From: Actinomycetes bacterium
GTDB lineage: Bacteria > Actinomycetota > Acidimicrobiia > Acidimicrobiales > Palsa-688
Reading direction: 5' to 3'
Assembly (NCBI GenBank): GCA_021827285.1
Contig: JAKAWM010000045.1
Span: 1 to 10,627, forward strand
DNA length: 10,627 bases
A model generated the notes under the pieces. It saw only the letters and a list, made by a program, of their open reading frames with translations. It had not been told where the DNA came from and ran no database searches. Both the position numbers and the translations under genes were made by a program. Numbering within the stretch: the first letter of the stretch is position 1; every line of letters starts with the position of its first letter. Of this stretch, positions 1-6,502 are shown in pieces.

Positions 1-1683
1 CAGCTATGGGCGATGTGGACGTTGCCGCTCGCGTGGGGCTTCTGCTGGCGGGCGCTCCGCGACGGGCGAGGCTACTTCGCCGCGGTCTTGCTGACGGCGC
101 TTACGGTCGCGCTGCACTTCGAGACCGGGTACCTAGCGCTGTCGGTGCTGCTTTTCTGGCCCTTCGTTGCCGGCCGGCCCCTCGTCGCCCGGTTGGGACG
201 AGCCGCCGTGGTCCTCGGCGGTTCGTTATCCGCTGCAGCGTGGGTCATCGTCCCCCTCGTCCAACAACGTCCGTGGGCGGCCATCAACGAGCCGTTGCAG
301 GGCACGGCGCTAGTAAACGGCTACGGCGCCCGCCAGGTGCTCTACTGGCTCGTCTCGGGGCAGCTGCTCGACCACGGCCGGCTGCCCGTCGTGACCGTTC
401 TCATGGTGCTTGGCCTCGGGCTGGCGTGGCTTGCATGGTCCTCGGACGTCAATGGGCGTGCCCTGCTTGTGGCGCTCGGGGTGTGCCTGGTGTTGTCCTT
501 CGGCCGCACGACGTTCGGGCCCCTCGTCGACGTGGTCCCAGGCAACGCCGACATCTTTTTCCGCCGCTTCATGATGGGCGCCCAGCTCGCTGCGCTGCTG
601 TTGGCAGGCCGCGGGGCGGCGTGGGCGGCAGCCCGCTGTAAACGCCTCCTCGAGGCTAGGGCCCTGCATTGGCCGTCCGGCCTGTCCCCGGCCGCCGCGC
701 TCTTCGCGGCAGTCGTCGCGCTCGCGCCCGCTTGGCTCCAGCTCGGCGCTTATGACCGCCATGACGCCACCGCCATCGCCGCGCAGCGTCGCGCGGATGG
801 CACCGAGGGCGCCGAGCTCGACCGCCTCCTTGTGGTGGTAAAGCAGGACGACGGCGGTCGGGCTTACGCTGGCATGCCCTCGAACTGGGGCGAGGACTTC
901 ACTGTCGGAGCGGTGCCTGTGTTCAAGTACCTCGAGAGCCAAGACGTGGACGAGGTCGGCTACACGCTACGGACGGCGTCGTTGATGACCGGCCCGGAGT
1001 ACTTCTTCGACGAGCGCGACCCATCTGACTACAAGCTCTTCGGGATCCGTTACCTCATCCTCCCGGGCGCGCAGGAGCCTCCGGTGCACGCGCGGCTGCT
1101 GATGCGCTCCGGGCCGTACGCCCTATGGAGGGCCGATGGCGGCGGCTACGTCCAAGTCGGCCGCATAGTCGGGGAGGTCCCCGCGGACCGGGCGGACGTC
1201 GGCGAGTGCAGCATAGGGCTCCTGCACGCGGGGCTCGCTGCGCACGGGGCTTATCTTGGGGTCAAGTGGGGAGCGAGTTGCGGTGGCGACGGAAGCCTCC
1301 CAAGAGCGCCGGCCGGGCCCCCCATTGGCGCTGTCCTAGCACAGCACGTCGACCTCGGCGACGGCGAGGCTTCGACGACAGTGAAGATGCGCCGCCGAGG
1401 AGTCGTGGTGCTCAGCACCTCCTATGACCCCGGGTGGGCCGCGACGGTAGACGGCCGGCGCCGACCGGTCCAGATGGTGGCGCCGGCGCTCGTGGCGGTT
1501 GACGTACCTGAGGGCACGCACTACGTCGTGTTCCGCTTCCATGGCTACGGCGGCTACCCAGAGTTGTTCGCGCTCTGTGGCCTCAGCCTGGCCATGGTCG
1601 CCACGGGGCCGGTGCTCTTGCGGCGCGGGAGGCGGTCGTCGTCGTGGGAGCAAGGCCCAAACCGGCCAAGCGCGGGGCGCTGA
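1..1683 (+). CDS. YfhO-like multispanning membrane protein (5' truncated by window edge)
   Basis: The reading frame is open to base 1, so the true start lies outside the window. Numbered from the ATG at 13, the visible part has hydrophobic segments near residues 20-52, 64-84, 122-142, 148-164, 186-206 and 224-244. A soluble domain of about 270 residues follows, then one last membrane segment near 515-535 and a basic tail. Near residues 468-490 it carries the pattern STSYDPGWAATVDG followed by a Pro-Glu-Gly-Thr-His strand. This is typical of the C-terminal beta domain of YfhO-type proteins, which are GT-C-like membrane proteins linked in some bacteria to glycosylation of wall polymers or lipids. 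The catalytic loops expected near the N terminus are not in view, so substrate and activity cannot be judged. The stop lies within 60 bases of the next gene's likely start, suggesting co-transcription. Confidence 0.72.
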   Translation, partial: QLWAMWTLPLAWGFCWRALRDGRGYFAAVLLTALTVALHFETGYLALSVLLFWPFVAGRPLVARLGRAAVVLGGSLSAAAWVIVPLVQQRPWAAINEPLQGTALVNGYGARQVLYWLVSGQLLDHGRLPVVTVLMVLGLGLAWLAWSSDVNGRALLVALGVCLVLSFGRTTFGPLVDVVPGNADIFFRRFMMGAQLAALLLAGRGAAWAAARCKRLLEARALHWPSGLSPAAALFAAVVALAPAWLQLGAYDRHDATAIAAQRRADGTEGAELDRLLVVVKQDDGGRAYAGMPSNWGEDFTVGAVPVFKYLESQDVDEVGYTLRTASLMTGPEYFFDERDPSDYKLFGIRYLILPGAQEPPVHARLLMRSGPYALWRADGGGYVQVGRIVGEVPADRADVGECSIGLLHAGLAAHGAYLGVKWGASCGGDGSLPRAPAGPPIGAVLAQHVDLGDGEASTTVKMRRRGVVVLSTSYDPGWAATVDGRRRPVQMVAPALVAVDVPEGTHYVVFRFHGYGGYPELFALCGLSLAMVATGPVLLRRGRRSSSWEQGPNRPSAGR

Positions 1684-1736
1684 GGCTGCTGCCTGTGTGC
1701 TTTTTGGACAGGGCTCGAGCGGGCAAGGGGCACCCG

Positions 1737-3557
1737 TTGCGTGAAGCCTCCCTAGTTGCCCGGGTGGCGGCACTGGCCTGTGCAGGCTTTCTCGGCGCGC
1801 CGATGCCAACCTTCGCCGCTTCAGCGCCGCCTATGGCGGGCGCGCAGGGGACGACGAGGCTGGCGGGGACCGTCGCTCCGATGGTCACCGACGGCCCGGA
1901 GGTCGGTGCAGTCCCAGGGGCCGAAACCGAGACGATCGAGGTGTGGATGGCTGGTCGCCTCGAGGCGGCTCAGCGGTACGTCAACGCCGTGAGCACGCCT
2001 GGCTCGCCGAGCTATCTTCGGTTCCTCACTCCCGACGGTTATACGAAGCGGTTCGGCCCAAGCGCCGCGCAGCTCCGAGCGGTCGAGTCGTACCTGACCG
2101 AGGCGGGGTTCACCCGGGTGCAGGCGAGCCGCGACGACGACTACATCTCGGCCACCGCCCCGGTCTCGACGGTCAACCGAGCGTTTTCACTGCAGGTGCG
2201 CCGCTACAAGGCCACAGTCAGCATGGGCAAAGCGACCGCGGTCGAGCCCAACGACCGAGATCTCGCCGTCCCAGCCGCGATCAAAAGCGACGTCCTCGCC
2301 GTCACCGGTCTGGGCACCGTACAGCCGCAGGCCGACGACCTCACGGCTGGTACAGCCGCGGGCGCCAAGGTCTGTTCTCGTTACTGGGGGCAGAAGACCA
2401 CGGTCGTCAGCCCGCCGTTCGACGGGACCACCGAGGCCGCGGTCCCCGTGTGCGGCTACTCGGCCAAGCAACTACGGGCCGCCTACGGGTTGACCTCAGC
2501 TGACACCGGCGTACGTGAGACGATCGCGATCGTCGAGGTCGGTGCGCCGAACAAGATGTTGCAAACGCTGAGCGACTACGCCAGGGCCAACGGGCTGCCT
2601 GCGCCGCTACCTGCCCAATACCGCGAGGAGGCAGTTGGCCCGGGCGGACAGGGTTGTCTCGACACTGCGCTCCAAGAAGCGGCGCTCGACTCCGAGGCCG
2701 CGTACGCGATGGCACCCCGCGCCCGGCAACTGATGGTCGATGGCAGCAGCTGCGAGGCGGCCAAAGACTACCCACAGGCATTGCTCGACGCCATGCTGGC
2801 GCCGCTCACCGGGAAGACGGGGCCGAGCGCGGCAGTCGAATTGGTGACCTACGACTTCGGTTACCCCACTGAGAGCAGCGTCCCGAAGTCGGTGCTGAAG
2901 GCGAGCCACGCGATCGCGCTTCGTGCCGCGGCCGAGGGCGTGAGCTTGCTGGTCTCTTCCGGCGACAGCCCGGGTGTCTCGTCGCCCTCCTCGGACCCCG
3001 ACGTCACTGCCGTGGGTGGCACGACGCTGGGCATCGGTGCCTATAACCAGCGGTTGTTCGAGACCAGCACGTTCGCCGTGTTCGGCCAGAGGACGGGCAA
3101 GAGCGGGCCCTGGGTTGGTGGCACCGCCGTGCAAGGGACTGGCGGCGGCGTGAGCAGCATCTACGCTGAGCCGCGCTATCAAAAGGGTGTCGTCCCCAGC
3201 GCGATGTCTCGTAACCGCTACGGCCACGCCGGGCGGGCAGTCCCCGACATCTCCGCCGACGGGAACGTTTACTCGGGAATGCTCGTCGGCTACATCCCTG
3301 GCAGCTCCAGGGGCAAGGCGGCCCCGTACGAGACGTTCGTCGACGGCGGGACGAGCCTCGCCACTCCATTAGTCGCTGGGATGGTCGCTGACGGCGAGCA
3401 GGGCCGGCGCGCCCGGCTTGGGTTCCTCAACCCGCTGCTGTACTCGGTTGGCCCGAACGCGGGCGTTCTACGACGTCCTGCCACTGAGCCCGTCCGCTTC
3501 ACAGGTCGACCGTGCCGTCTACACGCCCGGAGGGACCCCGTGCAGGTACCCTCGTGA
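1737..3557 (+). CDS. Secreted S53 (sedolisin/kumamolisin-type) serine-carboxyl peptidase, probably frameshifted at the 3' end
   Basis: This is an acid-acting endopeptidase made as an exported proenzyme. I prefer the TTG at 1737 because AAGGGG lies six bases upstream and it gives a compact signal peptide: MREASLVAR, then a hydrophobic stretch ending in AAS-AP. A GTG at 1644 (GGGAGG 11 bases upstream, overlapping the previous gene) is the alternative. Residues about 45-190 match the pro-kumamolisin domain (SPSYLRFLTPDGYTKRFGPS). The catalytic domain shows the S53 set: E314 and D318 in QEAALD, the oxyanion Asp D410 in SSGDS with VTAVGGTTLG after it, and Ser S540 in GGTSLATP (the usual SGTS reads GGTS). 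PDISADG precedes the Ser. After FLNPLLYSVGPN the frame gives an Arg-rich tail unlike the family, while the +1 frame continues plausibly, so an indel near 3459-3463 is likely. The calcium-binding C terminus of S53 enzymes is not found in either frame. Confidence 0.85.
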   Translation: MREASLVARVAALACAGFLGAPMPTFAASAPPMAGAQGTTRLAGTVAPMVTDGPEVGAVPGAETETIEVWMAGRLEAAQRYVNAVSTPGSPSYLRFLTPDGYTKRFGPSAAQLRAVESYLTEAGFTRVQASRDDDYISATAPVSTVNRAFSLQVRRYKATVSMGKATAVEPNDRDLAVPAAIKSDVLAVTGLGTVQPQADDLTAGTAAGAKVCSRYWGQKTTVVSPPFDGTTEAAVPVCGYSAKQLRAAYGLTSADTGVRETIAIVEVGAPNKMLQTLSDYARANGLPAPLPAQYREEAVGPGGQGCLDTALQEAALDSEAAYAMAPRARQLMVDGSSCEAAKDYPQALLDAMLAPLTGKTGPSAAVELVTYDFGYPTESSVPKSVLKASHAIALRAAAEGVSLLVSSGDSPGVSSPSSDPDVTAVGGTTLGIGAYNQRLFETSTFAVFGQRTGKSGPWVGGTAVQGTGGGVSSIYAEPRYQKGVVPSAMSRNRYGHAGRAVPDISADGNVYSGMLVGYIPGSSRGKAAPYETFVDGGTSLATPLVAGMVADGEQGRRARLGFLNPLLYSVGPNAGVLRRPATEPVRFTGRPCRLHARRDPVQVPS

Positions 3558-3588
3558 GTTTCCTAAGTCAGCCCCTAGGCTCGAGTAA
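3459..3588 (+). other. Probable frameshift site and displaced C-terminal segment of the S53 peptidase
   Basis: In the main frame the protein ends LLYSVGPNAGVLRRPATEP and then an Arg-rich tail, stopping at 3557. If one G of the GCGGGCG run at 3459-3465 is dropped, the frame continues as AFYDVLPLSPSASQVDRAVY and then TPGGTPC, ending at a TAA at 3586-3588. The AF(Y/H)DVLP pattern is what I expect after NPLLY in actinobacterial S53 proteins. The shift therefore looks like a one-base insertion, either a real mutation or a sequencing or assembly error in a GC-rich run. Even in the restored frame the sequence ends about 40 residues after the shift, without a recognisable Gly-Tyr-Asp calcium-site motif. 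Confidence 0.6.
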
Positions 3589-3712
3589 CTGAGACGACAG
3601 CGTTGCAGGTCAAGGAACGCCCGCCTGCGTGGACGCCCGTGCGTTGCATGGCTATGGCGAGCTCGCTTTTGTGTCCGTAAGCCTAAGCGGTCTGTAGGCG
3701 CTCGACGGGCGC

Positions 3713-3727
3713 GACGACAAGGTCGTC
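3713..3727 (+). other. Small hairpin in the gap after the peptidase gene
   Basis: GACGAC (3713-3718) and GTCGTC (3722-3727) form a perfect six-base-pair stem with an AAG loop. No T-run follows, so a classic Rho-independent terminator is not supported. It may be part of a folded 5' leader of the disulfide reductase mRNA, or chance in GC-rich sequence. Confidence 0.3.
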
Positions 3728-3741
3728 CGAGTCGTCCGCTA

Positions 3742-3777
3742 GACCGTGGGCAACGATGTTTGCCCGCACCGTCGGTC
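3742..3777 (+). other. Larger inverted repeat upstream of the disulfide reductase gene
   Basis: GGGCAA (3748-3753) pairs perfectly with TTGCCC (3760-3765) around a CGATGT loop. GACCG (3742-3746) pairs with CGGTC (3773-3777) as an outer stem, with an internal loop between the two. The element ends 42 bases before the reductase start codon. It could be a transcription terminator for the upstream unit, a leader structure or an operator. The sequence alone does not decide, and there is no T-tract. Confidence 0.4.
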
Positions 3778-3786
3778 CAGCGAGAT

Positions 3787-3812
3787 CACCAGAGAAGAGC
3801 ACCAGAGAAAGG
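3787..3812 (+). promoter_or_regulatory. Duplicated segment containing the ribosome binding site of the reductase gene
   Basis: CACCAGAGAA occurs at 3787-3796 and again at 3800-3809, a direct repeat with a 13-base period. The second copy runs into GAGAAAGG (3805-3812), a fair Shine-Dalgarno sequence seven bases before the ATG at 3820. This fixes 3820 as the likely start over any upstream codon in the same frame. The first copy is a weaker purine-rich match, perhaps a remnant of a small tandem duplication. Confidence 0.55.
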
Positions 3813-3819
3813 CATAGGC

Positions 3820-5175
3820 ATGACCGTTGAAGTTGACCTCATTGTCGTGGGCACGGGCTCCGCTGCCCAAAGCGTGGCCTTCCCCTGCCGGGAGGCGGGT
3901 TGGAGCGTGATGGTTGTCGACTCGGACCCCTTCGGTGGCACCTGCCAGCTGCGGGGATGTGACCCGAAGAAGGTCCTCGTCGGCGTCTCCGAGCTCGTCG
4001 ACTGGGGCCGGCGCATGCAGGGCAAGGGCCTGTCTGCACCCGCCCCGACGCTCTCATGGCCCGACATGGCCCGGTTCAAAAGGACCTTCACCGACGGCGT
4101 ACCGGCCGCCATGGACCGAAGCTTCAAGGAGGCGGGCATGCTCACCGCCCACGGGCGCGCTCGCTTCGTCGGCCCGACCAGCCTCCGCGTCGGGGACGAG
4201 ACCTACGCCGGCGGGCACGTAGTCATAGCCGCCGGGGCTCGCCACGCGCCGCTAGGGATCTTGGGCGAGGAGCACCTGACCACCAGCAGCGGGTTCTTGG
4301 GGCTTGAGGCACTGCCCCGTCGGGTGGCCTTTGTCGGAGGTGGTTACATCGCCTTCGAGTTCGCCCACATCGCCGCGCGTGGGGGTGCAGAGGTGACCGT
4401 CCTCCACCGGGGCGCCCGCCCCCTCGAGGGCTTCGACCCCGACCTCGTGGCTCAGGTCGTCGATGCCACGCGAGGCCTCGGGGTCGACGTGCGCCTGAGC
4501 ACCTCGGTCACCGCCGTCGAAGAGCGCGGCGATGAACTGGTCGTCCATGCCAGCACCGGCCCGGGGGAAGTCGAGGTCGCCGCCGACCTCGTCGTCCACG
4601 CTGCAGGGCGCGTGCCCGAGGTCGACGACCTGGACCTAGGGGCAGCGGGGGTCGAGCGCGGGGAAGGGGGCGGCATCGCCGTCAACGAGTACCTCCAGAG
4701 CCTGAGCAACCCGGCCGTGTACGCGGCCGGGGACGCCGCCGCGAGCGGCGGCCTGCCCCTCACCCCGGTGGCCGGTATGGAGGGTCGCACCGTGGCCGCC
4801 AACCTGCTGAACGGCAACACCCGCACGCCCAACTACCTGGGCATCCCGACGGTCGTTTTCACGACGCCACCCTTGGCCCGGGTGGGCCTCGACGAGGCGA
4901 CAGCCCGGGCGCAGGGGCTCCACTTCAGGGCGCACCACGAGGACACGTCGGGGTGGTACTCCTCGCGCCGGGTCAGCCTCACCCACACGGGCTTCAAGAC
5001 CCTGGTCGAAGAGGGCACCGACCGGGTCCTCGGCGCCCACTTGCTCGGCCCCCACGCCGAGGAGATCATCAACGTCTTCGCTCTGGCAGTTCGGGAGGGC
5101 GTTAGCGCGAGCGACCTGAAAGACATGGTGTTCGCCTACCCGACCGGTGCGTCGGACATCGGCTACATGCTCTGA
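3820..5175 (+). CDS. FAD-dependent NAD(P)H disulfide oxidoreductase (glutathione reductase / MerA / Lpd superfamily)
   Basis: This 451-residue protein matches the length of class I pyridine nucleotide-disulfide oxidoreductases. The FAD-binding Rossmann motif is GTGSAA at residues 11-16. The redox-active pair is C42 and C47 in GGTCQLRGCDPKK, spaced as in lipoamide dehydrogenase and glutathione reductase. The second Rossmann motif, GGGYIAFE (173-180), is followed by VTVLHRGAR. Arg in this position hints at NADPH rather than NADH, as an inference. YAAGDAA is the second FAD contact. The C-terminal dimerisation domain ends AYPTGASDIGYML. Here the HPTxxE catalytic His-Glu dyad of glutathione and lipoamide enzymes reads Tyr-Pro-Thr and Ser-Asp, so the usual substrates are doubtful. 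The protein likely acts in the cytosol on a low-molecular-weight disulfide or an electrophile. It stands alone, with no mer, lipoyl or thiol-synthesis genes beside it. Confidence 0.88.
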   Translation: MTVEVDLIVVGTGSAAQSVAFPCREAGWSVMVVDSDPFGGTCQLRGCDPKKVLVGVSELVDWGRRMQGKGLSAPAPTLSWPDMARFKRTFTDGVPAAMDRSFKEAGMLTAHGRARFVGPTSLRVGDETYAGGHVVIAAGARHAPLGILGEEHLTTSSGFLGLEALPRRVAFVGGGYIAFEFAHIAARGGAEVTVLHRGARPLEGFDPDLVAQVVDATRGLGVDVRLSTSVTAVEERGDELVVHASTGPGEVEVAADLVVHAAGRVPEVDDLDLGAAGVERGEGGGIAVNEYLQSLSNPAVYAAGDAAASGGLPLTPVAGMEGRTVAANLLNGNTRTPNYLGIPTVVFTTPPLARVGLDEATARAQGLHFRAHHEDTSGWYSSRRVSLTHTGFKTLVEEGTDRVLGAHLLGPHAEEIINVFALAVREGVSASDLKDMVFAYPTGASDIGYML

Positions 5176-5263
5176 ACTACGGTTGGCCCGAAGCCCTGCC
5201 GGGAGCCGCTTTGGTAACGCGTGGGCCGTGCCGAGCCTGCGGGCACCGCCTTCTCTGTCCAGG

Positions 5264-6106
5264 TCAGTCGCGGGCGGAGGCGAGGAACTCGATCAACAGC
5301 CGCTGGTCCACCGCTTGGTCGCCCAGGCTCGCCACGTCCGTTTCATGTTGGGGACCCCCTGGGCCGGGCTCGGCCAGGGAAGAGGTACCGCCCTGGTCCC
5401 GGGAGGCGGTTACGGGCACTGTCAGTGCCACCGGAAGAGGTTCATCGTCCTCGAAGCACACAACAGTGGACACGGTGGACTTCGTGCCGGCGGGGACAAC
5501 CTTGGTGCCCGCGCGTCCCCGAGCCCGCCGCTTAGCCGGGTGTAGCGTCGGGCCCTCGGTCGTCTCGCCACCAGCTGGGCAGACCTTCACAAGGCCGAGG
5601 TCGACCAGTTCCTTCACCGCCTTGCGCCCGTCGAACTCGCCGAGGCCTCGCTCTGTAAACACCGCACCGACAGGGCGGCCGCCGCCGATGGTGGCCACCA
5701 TTTGCCACTGGTCTGCGCGGAGCACCACGGGGCCGTCGAACGAGGCTTCCAGTGCTACCCGGCAAGACGCTGCGGGGACGGTTGCCACAATGGACGGCCA
5801 TTCGGCGAGGCGCCTATCGACTTCTTCCAGCAAGGGGATGAGGTCCGCCGGCGCCATCGGGTTGACGGGTTCGGTGCCGGTATGGAACAAGAAACTGGCG
5901 TCTTCGAGAAGGAGGAGGGCGAAAAGAGCATCGAGGGCAGTCTTGTGGGCACCGGCGTCGAAGCCTGCGAGCCGGCCCTCCTCCAACCAGACACTTATGA
6001 CCTCGCCCCCCGCCTCCACTCTCAGTTCGCCGGTCTGGCAGGTTACAGAAAGCAGCGAGAGAACATGTGGCAAAGCGATTGTTTCGAACGTACCTTCGAG
6101 CGACAC
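5264..6106 (-). CDS. DUF4388 domain protein (possible signalling or regulatory role)
   Basis: This 280-residue protein starts at a GTG with GAGGG five bases upstream and an in-frame TAG just before that, so the start is well bounded. Residues about 3-75 match the DUF4388 pattern: LEGTFETIALPHVLSLLSV, then TGELRVEAGGEVISVWLEEGRL. The domain is known from bacterial proteins often linked to two-component or Roadblock/MglB-type small-GTPase systems. Residues 85-175 look like a winged-helix-like helper region (DQWQMVATIGGGRPVGAVF, then FDGRKAVKELVDLGLVKV). A low-complexity Gly/Pro/Thr linker follows and leads to a short terminal helix, QRLLIEFLASARD. No membrane segment or signal peptide is seen. 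No GTPase or Roadblock gene lies beside it, so its partner is not visible. It converges on the reductase gene with an 88-base gap. Confidence 0.75.
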   Translation of the reverse strand: MSLEGTFETIALPHVLSLLSVTCQTGELRVEAGGEVISVWLEEGRLAGFDAGAHKTALDALFALLLLEDASFLFHTGTEPVNPMAPADLIPLLEEVDRRLAEWPSIVATVPAASCRVALEASFDGPVVLRADQWQMVATIGGGRPVGAVFTERGLGEFDGRKAVKELVDLGLVKVCPAGGETTEGPTLHPAKRRARGRAGTKVVPAGTKSTVSTVVCFEDDEPLPVALTVPVTASRDQGGTSSLAEPGPGGPQHETDVASLGDQAVDQRLLIEFLASARD

Positions 6107-6502
6107 GGCAACCCTCAGCGCCTACCAGTTCCTATGGGTAACTAGTTCGGCACCGCCAGCGAGAAAGTTGAGCAAAAGCGTGTCGCGCCGACCAGGCCCC
6201 TATTTTCCCCAGGGCCATCAGGACCAAATGCCACTCACGTGGAGCGCCCTGTCCCCCCTCGGCGAGCAACGCGCCGCTCGGGTCAACCTGAGGTCGACCC
6301 GAGAAGAGCCCCGGGATCAGTGGGATGGCCACTGCCTCAAGGGCGAGGCCCAGGAGCCGAGTACTAATGAGTGCCCTACCTGCACGAGGAGTCGCTGCCC
6401 GCCTGTCAGAGGCAGGACGAGGGGCCCGACCTGCGGCTCCCGGTTCGCGGTTCGGCGTCGCGTCCTGCGCACACACTCGGCCATCGGCGCCGGTATGTCC
6501 CC
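6107..6502. other. 396-base divergent intergenic region
   Basis: This gap lies between the DUF4388 start (-) and my preferred glycosyltransferase start (+), and must hold both promoters. No convincing gene was found in any frame. The long + frame across it is a continuation of the shadow of the DUF4388 gene. It holds a 27-bp palindrome (described separately) and a weaker inverted repeat, GGCCC (6195-6199) with GGGCC (6212-6216) around a T-rich loop. No clear -35/-10 pair can be named. If the glycosyltransferase starts at 6371 instead, the gap shrinks to 264 bases. Confidence 0.5.
6277..6303. promoter_or_regulatory. 27-bp near-perfect palindrome, candidate operator
   Basis: The arms CTCGGGTCAACCT (6277-6289) and AGGTCGACCCGAG (6291-6303) flank a single central G and are complementary at 12 of 13 positions. 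The one-base centre cannot form an RNA loop without melting inner pairs, and no T-run follows on either strand. A dimeric repressor or activator site is therefore more likely than a terminator. It lies about 170 bases from the DUF4388 start and 200 bases from the glycosyltransferase start, in the shared divergent gap. The cognate regulator is unknown. Confidence 0.5.

Noticed and set aside
310..942. 210-codon - strand open frame across the YfhO-like gene
   Set aside because: Antisense shadow; composition is rich in Arg, His and Pro and no motif is visible.
2607..3227. 206-codon - strand open frame across the S53 peptidase
   Set aside because: Antisense shadow of a region whose + frame has clear catalytic motifs.
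5228..5246. GTGCC/GGCAC hairpin between the convergent reductase and DUF4388 genes
   Set aside because: Only five base pairs with a nine-base loop and no T-run; too weak to call a terminator in GC-rich DNA.
6371..6502. N-terminal extension of the glycosyltransferase from GTG 6371
   Set aside because: The extra 44 residues are charged and Arg/His-rich, unlike the short N terminus before the first membrane segment in this family. Kept as an alternative because GTG 6503 has no ribosome binding site.
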